From Deltaproteobacteria bacterium (lineage in GTDB: Bacteria > Desulfobacterota > Syntrophia > Syntrophales > UBA5619): a stretch of 10,894 nucleotides of DNA. Numbering within the stretch: position 1 is the first letter of the stretch; each line of letters begins with the position of its first letter. The notes under the pieces were generated by a model. The model was not told where the DNA came from. It saw only the letters and a list, made by a program, of their open reading frames with translations, and searched no databases. The stretch is from positions 1 to 10,894 of the forward strand of contig JAPLJW010000165.1 of assembly GCA_026388365.1 (NCBI GenBank), written 5' to 3'. Both the position numbers and the translations under genes were made by a program. Of the stretch, positions 1 to 5,839 are shown piece by piece.

Positions 1-87
1 ATATCGGGGGCCTTGCATCCGAGCATCCCGTATCTTGTACGGGACAAGCTTTTGAACAGCCTGTTCATTTTGGTGTTCTTCGACACC
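1..87. repeat. Cluster of inverted repeats at the left edge, probable end of a palindromic repeat element
   Basis: This gene-free stretch holds four short perfect inverted repeats: CCCGTA/TACGGG (27-32 and 38-43); CTTGT/ACAAG (34-38 and 44-48), which overlaps the first so only one can form; GAACAG-C-CTGTTC (54-66); and GGTGT/ACACC (72-76 and 83-87). Read on the minus strand, the part from about 66 down, with GGCTGTTCAAAA and GGATGCAAGGC, resembles from memory the ends of palindromic interspersed repeats in Desulfobacterota and related genomes; this recollection is unverified. An ATG at 65-67 opens a frame to the window edge but has no ribosome site and no resemblance to RnfB. Confidence 0.45.
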
Positions 88-94
88 CTGCTTA

Positions 95-121
95 AACCCG
101 CAACGCCCCGGTTGCCGGGTT
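95..121 (-). terminator. Hairpin just after rnfA, possible weak terminator
   Basis: Eleven bases past the rnfA stop codon the transcript can pair AACCCGGCAAC with GTTGCGGGTT, ten pairs with one bulged G, around a six-base CGGGGC loop. Only TTT follows as GGGTTTAAG, so the T-tract is poor. It may end or trim the rnf transcript at rnfA, or may be part of the repeat-rich DNA that follows. Confidence 0.4.
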
Positions 122-132
122 CCATCTCTTTT

Positions 133-711
133 TTACAGACCGAACATCCCCGTAAACCCGAGAAACGCCAGCGACATCAAGGCCGCCGTGATAAAGGCGA
201 TCGGAAACCCCTGGAACCACCGCGGGATCGGCGCTGCGGCCATCCGCTCCCGGATGTAGGCGAACAGCATGATCGCCAGCGCGTAGCCCGCCGAAACCCC
301 GAGCGAGTAGATCATCGATTCCAGGAAATTGTATTTGTAGTCGATCGCCAAAAACGCCACGGCGAGAATGGCGCAGTTGGTCGTGATCAGGGGCAGATAG
401 ATCCCCATCGCCCGGTAGAGGGTAGGGATCATCTTCTTGAGATAGAGCTCCTCCAACTGCACCAGGGAGGCGATCGTCAGGATGAAGACCGCCGTCCTGA
501 GGAACTCCACATGAAACGGCACCAGGACGAAGTAAAAGACCAGCCAGGAGACCGCCGAGGAGATCGTCATCACGAAGATCACGGCGAAGCTCATCCCCAC
601 GGAGGTGCTGACTTTCGTCGAGACCCCGAAGAAGGCGCACAGGGCGATGAAACGGATCAACAGGATGTTGTTGATCAGAAATGCCGCAAAAAAGATTCCG
701 AATAGTTTCAT
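133..711 (-). CDS. rnfA: Rnf electron transport complex subunit A
   Basis: This 192-residue integral membrane protein is an RnfA/RsxA (NqrE-like) subunit of the Rnf complex, which links ferredoxin and NAD redox chemistry to ion transport. It is almost entirely hydrophobic, with about six membrane segments. RnfA and RnfE are homologous, inverted-topology partners that bind a [2Fe-2S] cluster between them in the membrane; the matching cysteines here are C25 (in IALCAFFGVS) and C113 (in ITTNCAI). The segment around residues 17-34 is somewhat diverged from the usual family form. The start at 711 has an AAGGG ribosome site about 10 nt upstream, and the 23-nt gap after rnfE fits one operon. It is the last rnf gene seen; rnfB, its usual downstream neighbour, does not follow within the remaining 132 nt. 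Identity is secure from length, hydrophobicity, cysteines and position. Confidence 0.95.
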   Translation of the reverse strand: MKLFGIFFAAFLINNILLIRFIALCAFFGVSTKVSTSVGMSFAVIFVMTISSAVSWLVFYFVLVPFHVEFLRTAVFILTIASLVQLEELYLKKMIPTLYRAMGIYLPLITTNCAILAVAFLAIDYKYNFLESMIYSLGVSAGYALAIMLFAYIRERMAAAPIPRWFQGFPIAFITAALMSLAFLGFTGMFGL

Positions 712-734
712 AGCAGCTACCCTTCAGCTCTGTC

Positions 735-1325
735 TCAGAGGATCTTGTTCTCCATCTTATTCAGAAAGGCCATGATGCAGCCGATCGTGATGAAGGCGCC
801 GGGCGGCAGGATCATGATCGTCGCTGCGATCCTCTCGTCGAAGAGCGTCATGCCGAAAACGGATCCGGCGCCGAGAACCTCGCGGATCACGCCGATGGTC
901 ACCAGGGCGAGCAGGAACCCCAGGCTCATCCCCACCCCGTCCAATACGGAGTTGAGAACCGGATTCTTGTAGGCGAAGGCCTCGGCCCGCCCGAGGATGA
1001 TGCAGTTCACGACGATCAGCGGCACGAAGACCCCGAGCGCCTGGTAGAGGACCGGGGTGTAGGCCTGCATCACATAGTCGCAGATCGTCACGAAGGTCGA
1101 GATGATGATGAGGAAAATCGGGATGCGGATATCGTCCGGCGTCGCCTTCCGGATCAGGGCGACGACGAGATTGGAACCGATCAGGACGAACGCCACGGCG
1201 ACGCTCATCCCGAGCGCGTTGATCGCATTGTTGGAAACCGCCAACACCGGGCAGAGGCCGATCATCAGGCGCAGGACGGGGTTTTCCCGGATGATCCCCT
1301 GATTGAAATCCTTCCAGAGATTCAT
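735..1325 (-). CDS. rnfE: Rnf electron transport complex subunit E
   Basis: This is a 196-residue multi-pass membrane protein, the RnfE/RsxE (NqrD-like) subunit and homologue of RnfA. Family hallmarks include GLCPVLAVSNNA near residues 23-34, with C25, and VPLIVVNCIILGRAEAFA near 101-118, with C108; these are the cysteines expected to share the membrane-embedded [2Fe-2S] cluster with RnfA. The later DGVGMSLGF and IREVLGAGS segments are also typical. The ATG at 1325 overlaps the rnfG stop as ATGA, indicating translational coupling. The length is normal for the family. It sits in the conserved order rnfC-D-G-E-A. No oddity is visible beyond an extra cysteine at C82 in a membrane segment. Confidence 0.96.
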   Translation of the reverse strand: MNLWKDFNQGIIRENPVLRLMIGLCPVLAVSNNAINALGMSVAVAFVLIGSNLVVALIRKATPDDIRIPIFLIIISTFVTICDYVMQAYTPVLYQALGVFVPLIVVNCIILGRAEAFAYKNPVLNSVLDGVGMSLGFLLALVTIGVIREVLGAGSVFGMTLFDERIAATIMILPPGAFITIGCIMAFLNKMENKIL

Positions 1326-1858
1326 GGCTTTGCCTTCCTGTATTGCTCGGAATCCTTGAGCACGGTCTTTACCCCTTCGCAGACGGCCCGGCTGGAGATC
1401 GTCGCCCCGGTGATCGCGTCGATGTCCTTCTTCGGTTCAAACGCATTCGTCACGCCCTTGCCGATGAACTGTTTCTGAAATTTCGGCTTCTCGACATTGT
1501 TCCCGAGGCCCGGCGTCTCTCGCTGGCTCAGGATCTTCATCCCCTTGATGCGAAGCTCCGGATCGACCCCCACAAGCATCACGATCTCGCCGCTGTAGCC
1601 CCGGGGGGCGATCTTCACCGCAAGCCCCACTGCCTGGCCTCCCGCATATCCCTCGTAGATCTCGCTCTTCGCCCCGGGCAGGGCGACGTTCTTGAAGCTC
1701 TCCGCCCCCGGAAGGACCTCGCGCAGGGAGCCGTCGAAGGAGGCCTTGGCGTTCGCCTCGATCCGGGGACCGGTCATCATGAAGACATAGGCCAGCATCC
1801 CGGCGGAAATCACGCAGAAGACCCCGAGCGTTACCCCCAATTTGATGATCTTACCCAT
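1322..1858 (-). CDS. rnfG: Rnf complex subunit G, covalent-FMN protein
   Basis: This 178-residue protein has one N-terminal membrane segment (about residues 7-28) and an extracytoplasmic FMN-binding domain. It carries the ApbE flavinylation motif DAITGAT at residues 147-153, so T153 is the expected phosphoester-linked FMN site. The preceding ETPGLGNNVEKPKFQ stretch (about 114-128) is the usual conserved block of RnfG/NqrC proteins. In the complex RnfG passes electrons between the membrane subunits and the other covalent flavin, in RnfD. Its start overlaps the end of rnfD by 8 nt, and its stop overlaps the rnfE start as ATGA, so it is embedded in the operon. An ApbE enzyme that could modify it is encoded about 3 kb upstream on the same strand. 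Confidence 0.95.
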   Translation of the reverse strand: MGKIIKLGVTLGVFCVISAGMLAYVFMMTGPRIEANAKASFDGSLREVLPGAESFKNVALPGAKSEIYEGYAGGQAVGLAVKIAPRGYSGEIVMLVGVDPELRIKGMKILSQRETPGLGNNVEKPKFQKQFIGKGVTNAFEPKKDIDAITGATISSRAVCEGVKTVLKDSEQYRKAKP

Positions 1859-2774
1859 GTTTCTTCACCCCGCCGTAAAGCCTGGGCCGCACGTAGGTAT
1901 CGATCACCGGCGTCAGCATGTTCATGATCAGGATCGCATAGTTGACCCCTTCCGGGAATCCGCCGTACAGCCGGATCATGACGGTCATCACGCCGCACCC
2001 CAGGCCGAAGATGAACCTCCCCTTCGTCGTCACCGGCGCGGTGACGTAGTCCGTCGCCATGAAGAAGGCGCCCAGGAGAAGCCCGCCGCTGAGGACATGG
2101 AAGAGGGGATCTTGCCCGAGAATCGCCGTGAGCAGCGCCACGGAACCGATGAAGGCCGCCGGCGCCGGCCAGTCGATGATCTTCTTCCAGTAGAGGATCC
2201 CCGCCCCGATCAGGATCGCGATCACCGAGGTTTCTCCCAGAGAACCGGCCCGGCTTCCCATAAAGAGACTGAAATAATCCGGAACCGCTTGGTTCATCTT
2301 CGCCAGGAAGAGGGGCGATGCGGTGGTCAGGGAATCGACGGGAGAGGTCCAGGTGGTCATGGCCACCGGCCAGGAGGCGAGGAGAATGGCGCGGGCCGCA
2401 AGCGCCGGGTTGAAAATGTTGAACCCCAGGCCTCCGAAGAGTCCCTTAACGAGAACGACGGCCGCGATGGCGCCGATCCCCGCCATCCAGAGCGGCAGCG
2501 TCGGGGGCAGAACCAGCGCCAGCAGGATCCCCGTCACCGCAGCGCTTCCGTCCTGGATCGTGATCGGTTTCCCGACGATTCGCTGGAAAGCGGCTTCCGC
2601 GAGGACCGCCGCAACCGTCGTGAAGACGACCAGGAGCAGCGCCTTGAAACCGAAGAAATAGGTCGCCGCCATGATCGGGAAGAGAAGCGAAACGACAACC
2701 CACCACATGATGCGCTGCGCATCGTCGTAAGCCCGGATATGGGGGGAAACGGAGGTTTCGAAGTTCATCAGCAT
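1851..2774 (-). CDS. rnfD: Rnf complex subunit D, membrane flavoprotein
   Basis: This 307-residue multi-pass membrane protein is RnfD/RsxD (NqrB-like). It begins with the family-typical SPHIR motif (residues 10-14), and the conserved GGLGFNIFNPALAARA block lies at about 114-129. The region matching the covalent-FMN motif reads DSLTTASP at residues 147-154. This fits the loose ApbE pattern D-x-x-S/T-x-A-S/T, but with serine (S153) where characterised RnfD/NqrB proteins usually have threonine. The C-terminal half holds the remaining membrane helices and the GGFPEGVNYAILIMN segment typical of the family. The chosen ATG at 2774 has AGGA 7 nt upstream and overlaps rnfC by 7 nt; a second ATG at 2768 (TGATG junction) is equally plausible and would remove two residues. 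The downstream end overlaps rnfG. Confidence 0.95.
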   Translation of the reverse strand: MLMNFETSVSPHIRAYDDAQRIMWWVVVSLLFPIMAATYFFGFKALLLVVFTTVAAVLAEAAFQRIVGKPITIQDGSAAVTGILLALVLPPTLPLWMAGIGAIAAVVLVKGLFGGLGFNIFNPALAARAILLASWPVAMTTWTSPVDSLTTASPLFLAKMNQAVPDYFSLFMGSRAGSLGETSVIAILIGAGILYWKKIIDWPAPAAFIGSVALLTAILGQDPLFHVLSGGLLLGAFFMATDYVTAPVTTKGRFIFGLGCGVMTVMIRLYGGFPEGVNYAILIMNMLTPVIDTYVRPRLYGGVKKHG

Positions 2775-4093
2775 ACGGCCTTCCTGAGCTGTAATTCCCT
2801 CTTGGCCACCTTGAAGTGCTGGACCAGGAAGATCCGGGCGGGACAGATATACGCGCAGCAGCCGCACTCGATGCAGTCCGCCACGTGGTACTCTTCCACC
2901 CGTTCCCAGTCCTTACGCTTTGCGAAGTTCGCCAGATAATTGGGCATGAGACCGACCGGACAGGTCTTGATGCAGCGGCCGCAGCGGATGCAATCGCCCT
3001 CGGCAACGTCTCCGACATCCTTTTTCGCCAGGACGAGGATCGAGGAGGTCGCCTTGACCACCGGAACCTCCAGCGAAGAAACAGCCGTGCCGGTCATCGG
3101 ACCGCCCATGATGATCTTCGCCGCATCCTCGGTGAGGCCGCCGCACTGCTCGATCACCTCGGCAAAGGAGGTCCCGATCCGAACCCGAAGATTCTTCGGT
3201 TCCCGGACGCCGCTGCCCGTGATGGTGACCACCCGCTCGATGAGGGGTTTACCCAACTCCAGGGCCTCGGCGATCGCAACGGCCGTCCCCACGTTGTGGA
3301 CCACGACGCCGACATCCATCGGCAGACCGCCGGAGGGCACCTCACGGCCCAAAATGGCCTTGATGAGCATCTTCTCACCGCCCTGCGGATATTTCGTCTT
3401 CAGGAAAACGACCTCGATCCCGGAGAGACCTTCCTTTGAGATCTCCGCCGAGAGCGCCTCGATCGCATCCGGCTTGTTGTTCTCGATCCCGAGGATGATC
3501 CGTTCCGCGCCGACCCCCCGGGCGATCGCCCCGGCCCCGGCCAGGACGTCCGCCGGCATCTCCAACATCAGGCGGTGGTCCACGGTGAGATAGGGCTCGC
3601 ATTCGCAGCCGTTGATGATCACCGCATCGATCCTCTTCTCCGACGGAGGGCTCAGCTTGACGTGGGTGGGAAAGGTCGCGCCTCCAAGGCCGACGATCCC
3701 CGCCTCGCGGATCGCCTTCCGGATGGCGTCCCGGTCCAGCTCCTTCCAGGAACGCCGGTTTTTCGCGGGAGACGCGGCCGGAACATCCTCGGCTGCGTCG
3801 ATGACGATCGACATCACCGAGACCCCAGCAGCGGTCAGGAGTTTCTCGATCCGGGTCACCTTCCCCGCGATGGGGGCATGGATGGGGGCGGAGACGAACT
3901 TGGCGGTATCGGCGATTTTCTGTCCCTCGGCCACGACATCGCCGACCTTGACGATCGCCTCGGCGGGGACGCCCAGATTCTGCTGCAATGGGAGAACCAC
4001 GCGCTTGGGCAGTACGGCATTCCGGATCGGGAGGGACTGGGTGGACTCTTTTTTATGACCGGTGTGGATGCCGCGTGGAAAAGTTTTCATCAT
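2768..4093 (-). CDS. rnfC: Rnf complex subunit C, NADH/FMN/iron-sulfur subunit
   Basis: This 441-residue cytoplasmic-face subunit resembles the NADH-binding module of complex I and carries the site where Rnf reacts with NAD. Visible blocks: the N-terminal KTFPRGIHTGHK and a biotinyl-like barrel-sandwich region (about 40-90); the flavin-binding GLGGATFPTHVK (about 135-146); NGCECEPYLTVDHR; and GGEKMLIKAILGREVPSGGLP. Near the C-terminus are two four-cysteine [4Fe-4S] motifs, C368/C371/C374/C378 and C407/C410/C413/C417. It lacks the long alanine-rich tail of gammaproteobacterial RnfC, as in many anaerobes. The start lies 7 nt after the rseC-like stop, in TGAACGTATGATG. No convincing Shine-Dalgarno precedes it, so translation is probably coupled to the upstream gene. 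The second ATG (4090) gives MKTF, closer to family starts. Confidence 0.96.
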   Translation of the reverse strand: MMKTFPRGIHTGHKKESTQSLPIRNAVLPKRVVLPLQQNLGVPAEAIVKVGDVVAEGQKIADTAKFVSAPIHAPIAGKVTRIEKLLTAAGVSVMSIVIDAAEDVPAASPAKNRRSWKELDRDAIRKAIREAGIVGLGGATFPTHVKLSPPSEKRIDAVIINGCECEPYLTVDHRLMLEMPADVLAGAGAIARGVGAERIILGIENNKPDAIEALSAEISKEGLSGIEVVFLKTKYPQGGEKMLIKAILGREVPSGGLPMDVGVVVHNVGTAVAIAEALELGKPLIERVVTITGSGVREPKNLRVRIGTSFAEVIEQCGGLTEDAAKIIMGGPMTGTAVSSLEVPVVKATSSILVLAKKDVGDVAEGDCIRCGRCIKTCPVGLMPNYLANFAKRKDWERVEEYHVADCIECGCCAYICPARIFLVQHFKVAKRELQLRKAVC

Positions 4094-4100
4094 ACGTTCA

Positions 4101-4565
4101 TCACAACGAAGCCGCGTTGATGTTTGCCGGATTTTCGCCTTCCGGCAGAATCCGGATCACCTTCGCCCGCAGCGTTCCCTGCCTGCGGACATGCCGGTCA
4201 TACCGGCGGACGAACCAGAAACTGGCGGTCAGCAGGAAAAGCGCCCCTGCGATGCCGCCCGTTTCGCCTGAAATCCGGGTGGAAAAGAAACCGGCCAGTG
4301 TAGAACCGAAAATGTAACCCGCTATCAGGAAAACGACCGGCAGGAGATAAACCACAAAACTCGTCGCAACCACTCCCCCGGTCGATATCTCGATCTCGAC
4401 TGCGTCCCCGGTCTTCACCCCGGAAATGGCCACGGCCTCGATGCCGACCCTGCCTTCCTTATCGGGGTGACAGGCCCCGCACCGTCCGCACGCTTCCGAG
4501 GCCTGCAGTGAAACCTCGACGACATCCGGCGGGATGACCCGGGTCACGACGCCCTGTTCACGCAT
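4101..4565 (-). CDS. rseC: SoxR-reducing/RseC-like membrane protein heading the rnf operon
   Basis: This 154-residue protein matches the RseC/MucC family. It has a short N-terminal cytoplasmic domain with clustered cysteines (C26, C29, C32 in EACGRCGACHP), two membrane segments (about 66-88 and 104-119), and a basic tail. In E. coli RseC takes part in keeping SoxR reduced together with the Rnf homologue Rsx; in many bacteria related genes head rnf operons. The three cysteines are spaced C-x2-C-x2-C and could hold a metal or iron-sulfur centre, which is inference. The ATG at 4565 is preceded by a GGGGT stretch about 10 nt upstream and by a structured leader. The gene ends 7 nt before rnfC. The symbol is by family; the cellular role here is not shown by sequence. 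Confidence 0.85.
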   Translation of the reverse strand: MREQGVVTRVIPPDVVEVSLQASEACGRCGACHPDKEGRVGIEAVAISGVKTGDAVEIEISTGGVVATSFVVYLLPVVFLIAGYIFGSTLAGFFSTRISGETGGIAGALFLLTASFWFVRRYDRHVRRQGTLRAKVIRILPEGENPANINAASL

Positions 4566-4621
4566 ACCGTTTTACCCCGTTCCGCAGCAAACCGGAAACC
4601 GACGGAGAAATCTCCGGCCTG

Positions 4622-4676
4622 AAAAACCGACCGGACCGCTTCCCCCTTCCGCCCGGCAGGTATGCATCCCGCCTGC
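4622..4676 (-). promoter_or_regulatory. Leader with mutually exclusive hairpins, possible attenuator
   Basis: In the transcribed leader a first hairpin pairs GCAGG with CCTGC (4672-4676 with 4656-4660). An alternative version pairs ATGCA with TGCAT (4674-4678 with 4662-4666). A second hairpin pairs CCGGGC with GTCCGG (4651-4656 with 4631-4636, one G-U pair), extended by ACC/GGT at its base, and runs into five T residues (4622-4626), like an intrinsic terminator. The two hairpins share bases 4656-4661, so they compete. This layout resembles transcription attenuation, but the loop is large (14 nt) and no ligand or leader peptide is evident. Confidence 0.3.
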
Positions 4677-4695
4677 ATGGCCAAGTGCGGGCTGA

Positions 4696-4723
4696 GAAAT
4701 AGCACTTTTCATCCGGATGTCAA
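4696..4723 (-). promoter_or_regulatory. Sigma-70 type promoter for the rseC-rnfCDGEA operon
   Basis: The minus strand shows a perfect TTGACA -35 (4718-4723), a 16-nt spacer, and a TATTTC -10 (4696-4701). The -10 is preceded by TGC, which makes it an extended -10. Transcription would begin near 4689 and give a leader of about 125 nt before the rseC-like start. It lies in the AT-rich island ahead of the operon, and no other site there scores as well by eye. Confidence 0.6.
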
Positions 4724-4772
4724 GCGAAAATTGAATAATTGTCAAACGACATACAACATTCCCATACAAAAT

Positions 4773-4790
4773 GGCTTTCTAAGTGCCAAA
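4773..4790 (-). promoter_or_regulatory. Candidate sigma-54 promoter upstream of the rnf operon
   Basis: On the minus strand the sequence reads TTTGGCACTTAGAAAGCC. It has an exact TGGCAC -24 element and a GC in the -12 position with exactly 10 nt between GG and GC, the diagnostic sigma-54 spacing. The -12 element is AAGCC instead of the usual TTGCA/T, which weakens the call. It starts 15 bp beyond the apbE stop codon and would give a leader of roughly 200 nt. An NtrC-type activator is encoded in the same window. The match could be chance. Confidence 0.3.
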
Positions 4791-4804
4791 ACTGAAGCCC
4801 CTTT

Positions 4805-5839
4805 TCATGGCGCCATCTCTTCGACGAATTCAAGGACCGGGCCTCCCCGCCAAACCTTGCCCCGGTCATCGATCAGGATGAAGGCCACCCCCGGGTTCCG
4901 GCCCGCGATTTCCGCGGCCTTCACCGGACCAAGGATGAAAAAGGAGGTCGCGTAGGCATCCGCCACGGCGGGGTCGCGCGCGAGAACCGTCACGCTCCTC
5001 GTCCCCGTCGCCGGGTATCCGGTCCGGGTGTCGATAATGTGGTGGTAGCGCCTCCCCTGAAAATCGAAATACCGCTCGTAATCGCCGCTCGTGACGACGG
5101 CACAGTCTGTCTTGACCTTGAGACGGATCAGTTGTTCGCCTCTCCGGTCCGGGTCCTGGATCCCGCAGGTCCAGGCCTGTTTGCCCTTGCTTCCGGAAAA
5201 GTAAAGATCCCCGCCGGCATCGATGATGAAGTCCCGGATGCCGCCTTCCGCCATTTTCCGCGCCGCCCGGCCGGCGGCATACCCCTTGGCGATCGCCCCC
5301 AGGCCGACGGCCATCCCCGGATGCTTCAGGAAAAGGGTCCGGCGCCCCTTGTCCAGCGTGATGTTCCGGTAATCGACCAGACGAAGCGCCGCCCGGATCT
5401 CTTCCTCCCGCGGCGGTTCCTTCCGTTTTTCCACCCTCCAGAGGCGGCCGAGGGGCTTGAAACTGATGTCGAAGGCGCCGCCGGTCTGCCGGGAGATGGC
5501 AAGCGACAGGTCAATCACGGCAACGATCTCCTCCGAAACCGGGACCGCCTTTTTCCCCGCAAAACGGGCCGCCTGCGAGATCGGACTCTCCGGGATCCAT
5601 TCGCTCATCTCCTTCTCCAGACGGGCGATCTCGGCAAAGGCGCTGCGGCTGACCTCGTCGAACCGCTCCCGGGAGAGCCCTTTCCCGTAAGCCTTGATCT
5701 TGACGATCGTCCCCATGAGTTCCTGCTGCGCCTCATGGGTCGCCCCGCTATTCTGCTGCTGCTGAACCAGAAAGATCAAGCCGGCCACGAGCACGGCCCC
5801 AAGCGCCATCCAGAGGATGTTCCTCACAATCCTTTTCAT
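4805..5839 (-). CDS. apbE: ApbE-type FAD:protein FMN transferase
   Basis: This 344-residue protein is an ApbE flavin transferase. The family uses FAD and Mg2+ to attach FMN through a phosphoester bond to a Ser/Thr in acceptor proteins, such as RnfG and RnfD, on the outer face of the membrane. Family blocks seen: GAFDISFKPLGRLW (121-134), GLGAIAKGYA (179-188), FIIDAGGDLYFSG (204-216), YHHIIDTRTGYP (265-276) and VADAYATSFFILG (292-304), whose aspartates are the usual metal ligands. A single N-terminal membrane segment (about 8-25) followed by a QQQQ run suggests a membrane anchor; there is no lipobox cysteine, unlike lipoprotein ApbEs. The ATG at 5839 overlaps the engB stop as ATGA, which fixes the start. 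Its place directly upstream of the rnf operon points to Rnf maturation as its task (inference). Confidence 0.93.
   Translation of the reverse strand: MKRIVRNILWMALGAVLVAGLIFLVQQQQNSGATHEAQQELMGTIVKIKAYGKGLSRERFDEVSRSAFAEIARLEKEMSEWIPESPISQAARFAGKKAVPVSEEIVAVIDLSLAISRQTGGAFDISFKPLGRLWRVEKRKEPPREEEIRAALRLVDYRNITLDKGRRTLFLKHPGMAVGLGAIAKGYAAGRAARKMAEGGIRDFIIDAGGDLYFSGSKGKQAWTCGIQDPDRRGEQLIRLKVKTDCAVVTSGDYERYFDFQGRRYHHIIDTRTGYPATGTRSVTVLARDPAVADAYATSFFILGPVKAAEIAGRNPGVAFILIDDRGKVWRGGPVLEFVEEMAP

Larger units (their letters stand above)
4566..4804 (-). promoter_or_regulatory. Control region and leader between apbE and the rseC-rnf operon
   Basis: These 239 bp contain no supported gene. The half next to apbE (about 4690-4800) is strikingly AT-rich compared with its surroundings and holds two promoter candidates. 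It also has a 7-bp direct repeat, catacaa, at 4750-4756 and 4763-4769, and a repeated tgtcaa at 4718-4723 and 4740-4745. The half next to rseC is GC-rich and would be transcribed as a leader of about 125 nt with several hairpins, including a small one at 4603-4616 (cggag/ctccg arms). No strong intrinsic terminator follows apbE, so some read-through into the rnf operon is possible. I do not recognise a known riboswitch class here. Confidence 0.6.

Noticed and set aside
1..67. Possible rnfB start at the ATG at 65-67
   Set aside because: The peptide (MNRLFKSLSRTRYGMLGCKA) lacks the hydrophobic N-terminal helix of RnfB, has no clear ribosome site, and lies in inverted-repeat DNA.
13..705. Plus-strand open frame of 230 codons opposite rnfA
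   Set aside because: It is extremely charged and repetitive in Arg, Asp, His and Glu, antisense to the hydrophobic RnfA, with no family resemblance.
1842..2939. Plus-strand open frame of 365 codons opposite rnfD and the end of rnfC
   Set aside because: The composition is dominated by Arg, Asp, Glu, His and Gly, the typical mirror image of a membrane-protein gene; rnfD is unmistakable on the other strand.
4566..4689. Known riboswitch (FMN, cobalamin, molybdenum cofactor, cyclic di-GMP or fluoride type) in the rnf leader
   Set aside because: None of the conserved core strings of these classes could be recognised by eye; only generic hairpins are supported.
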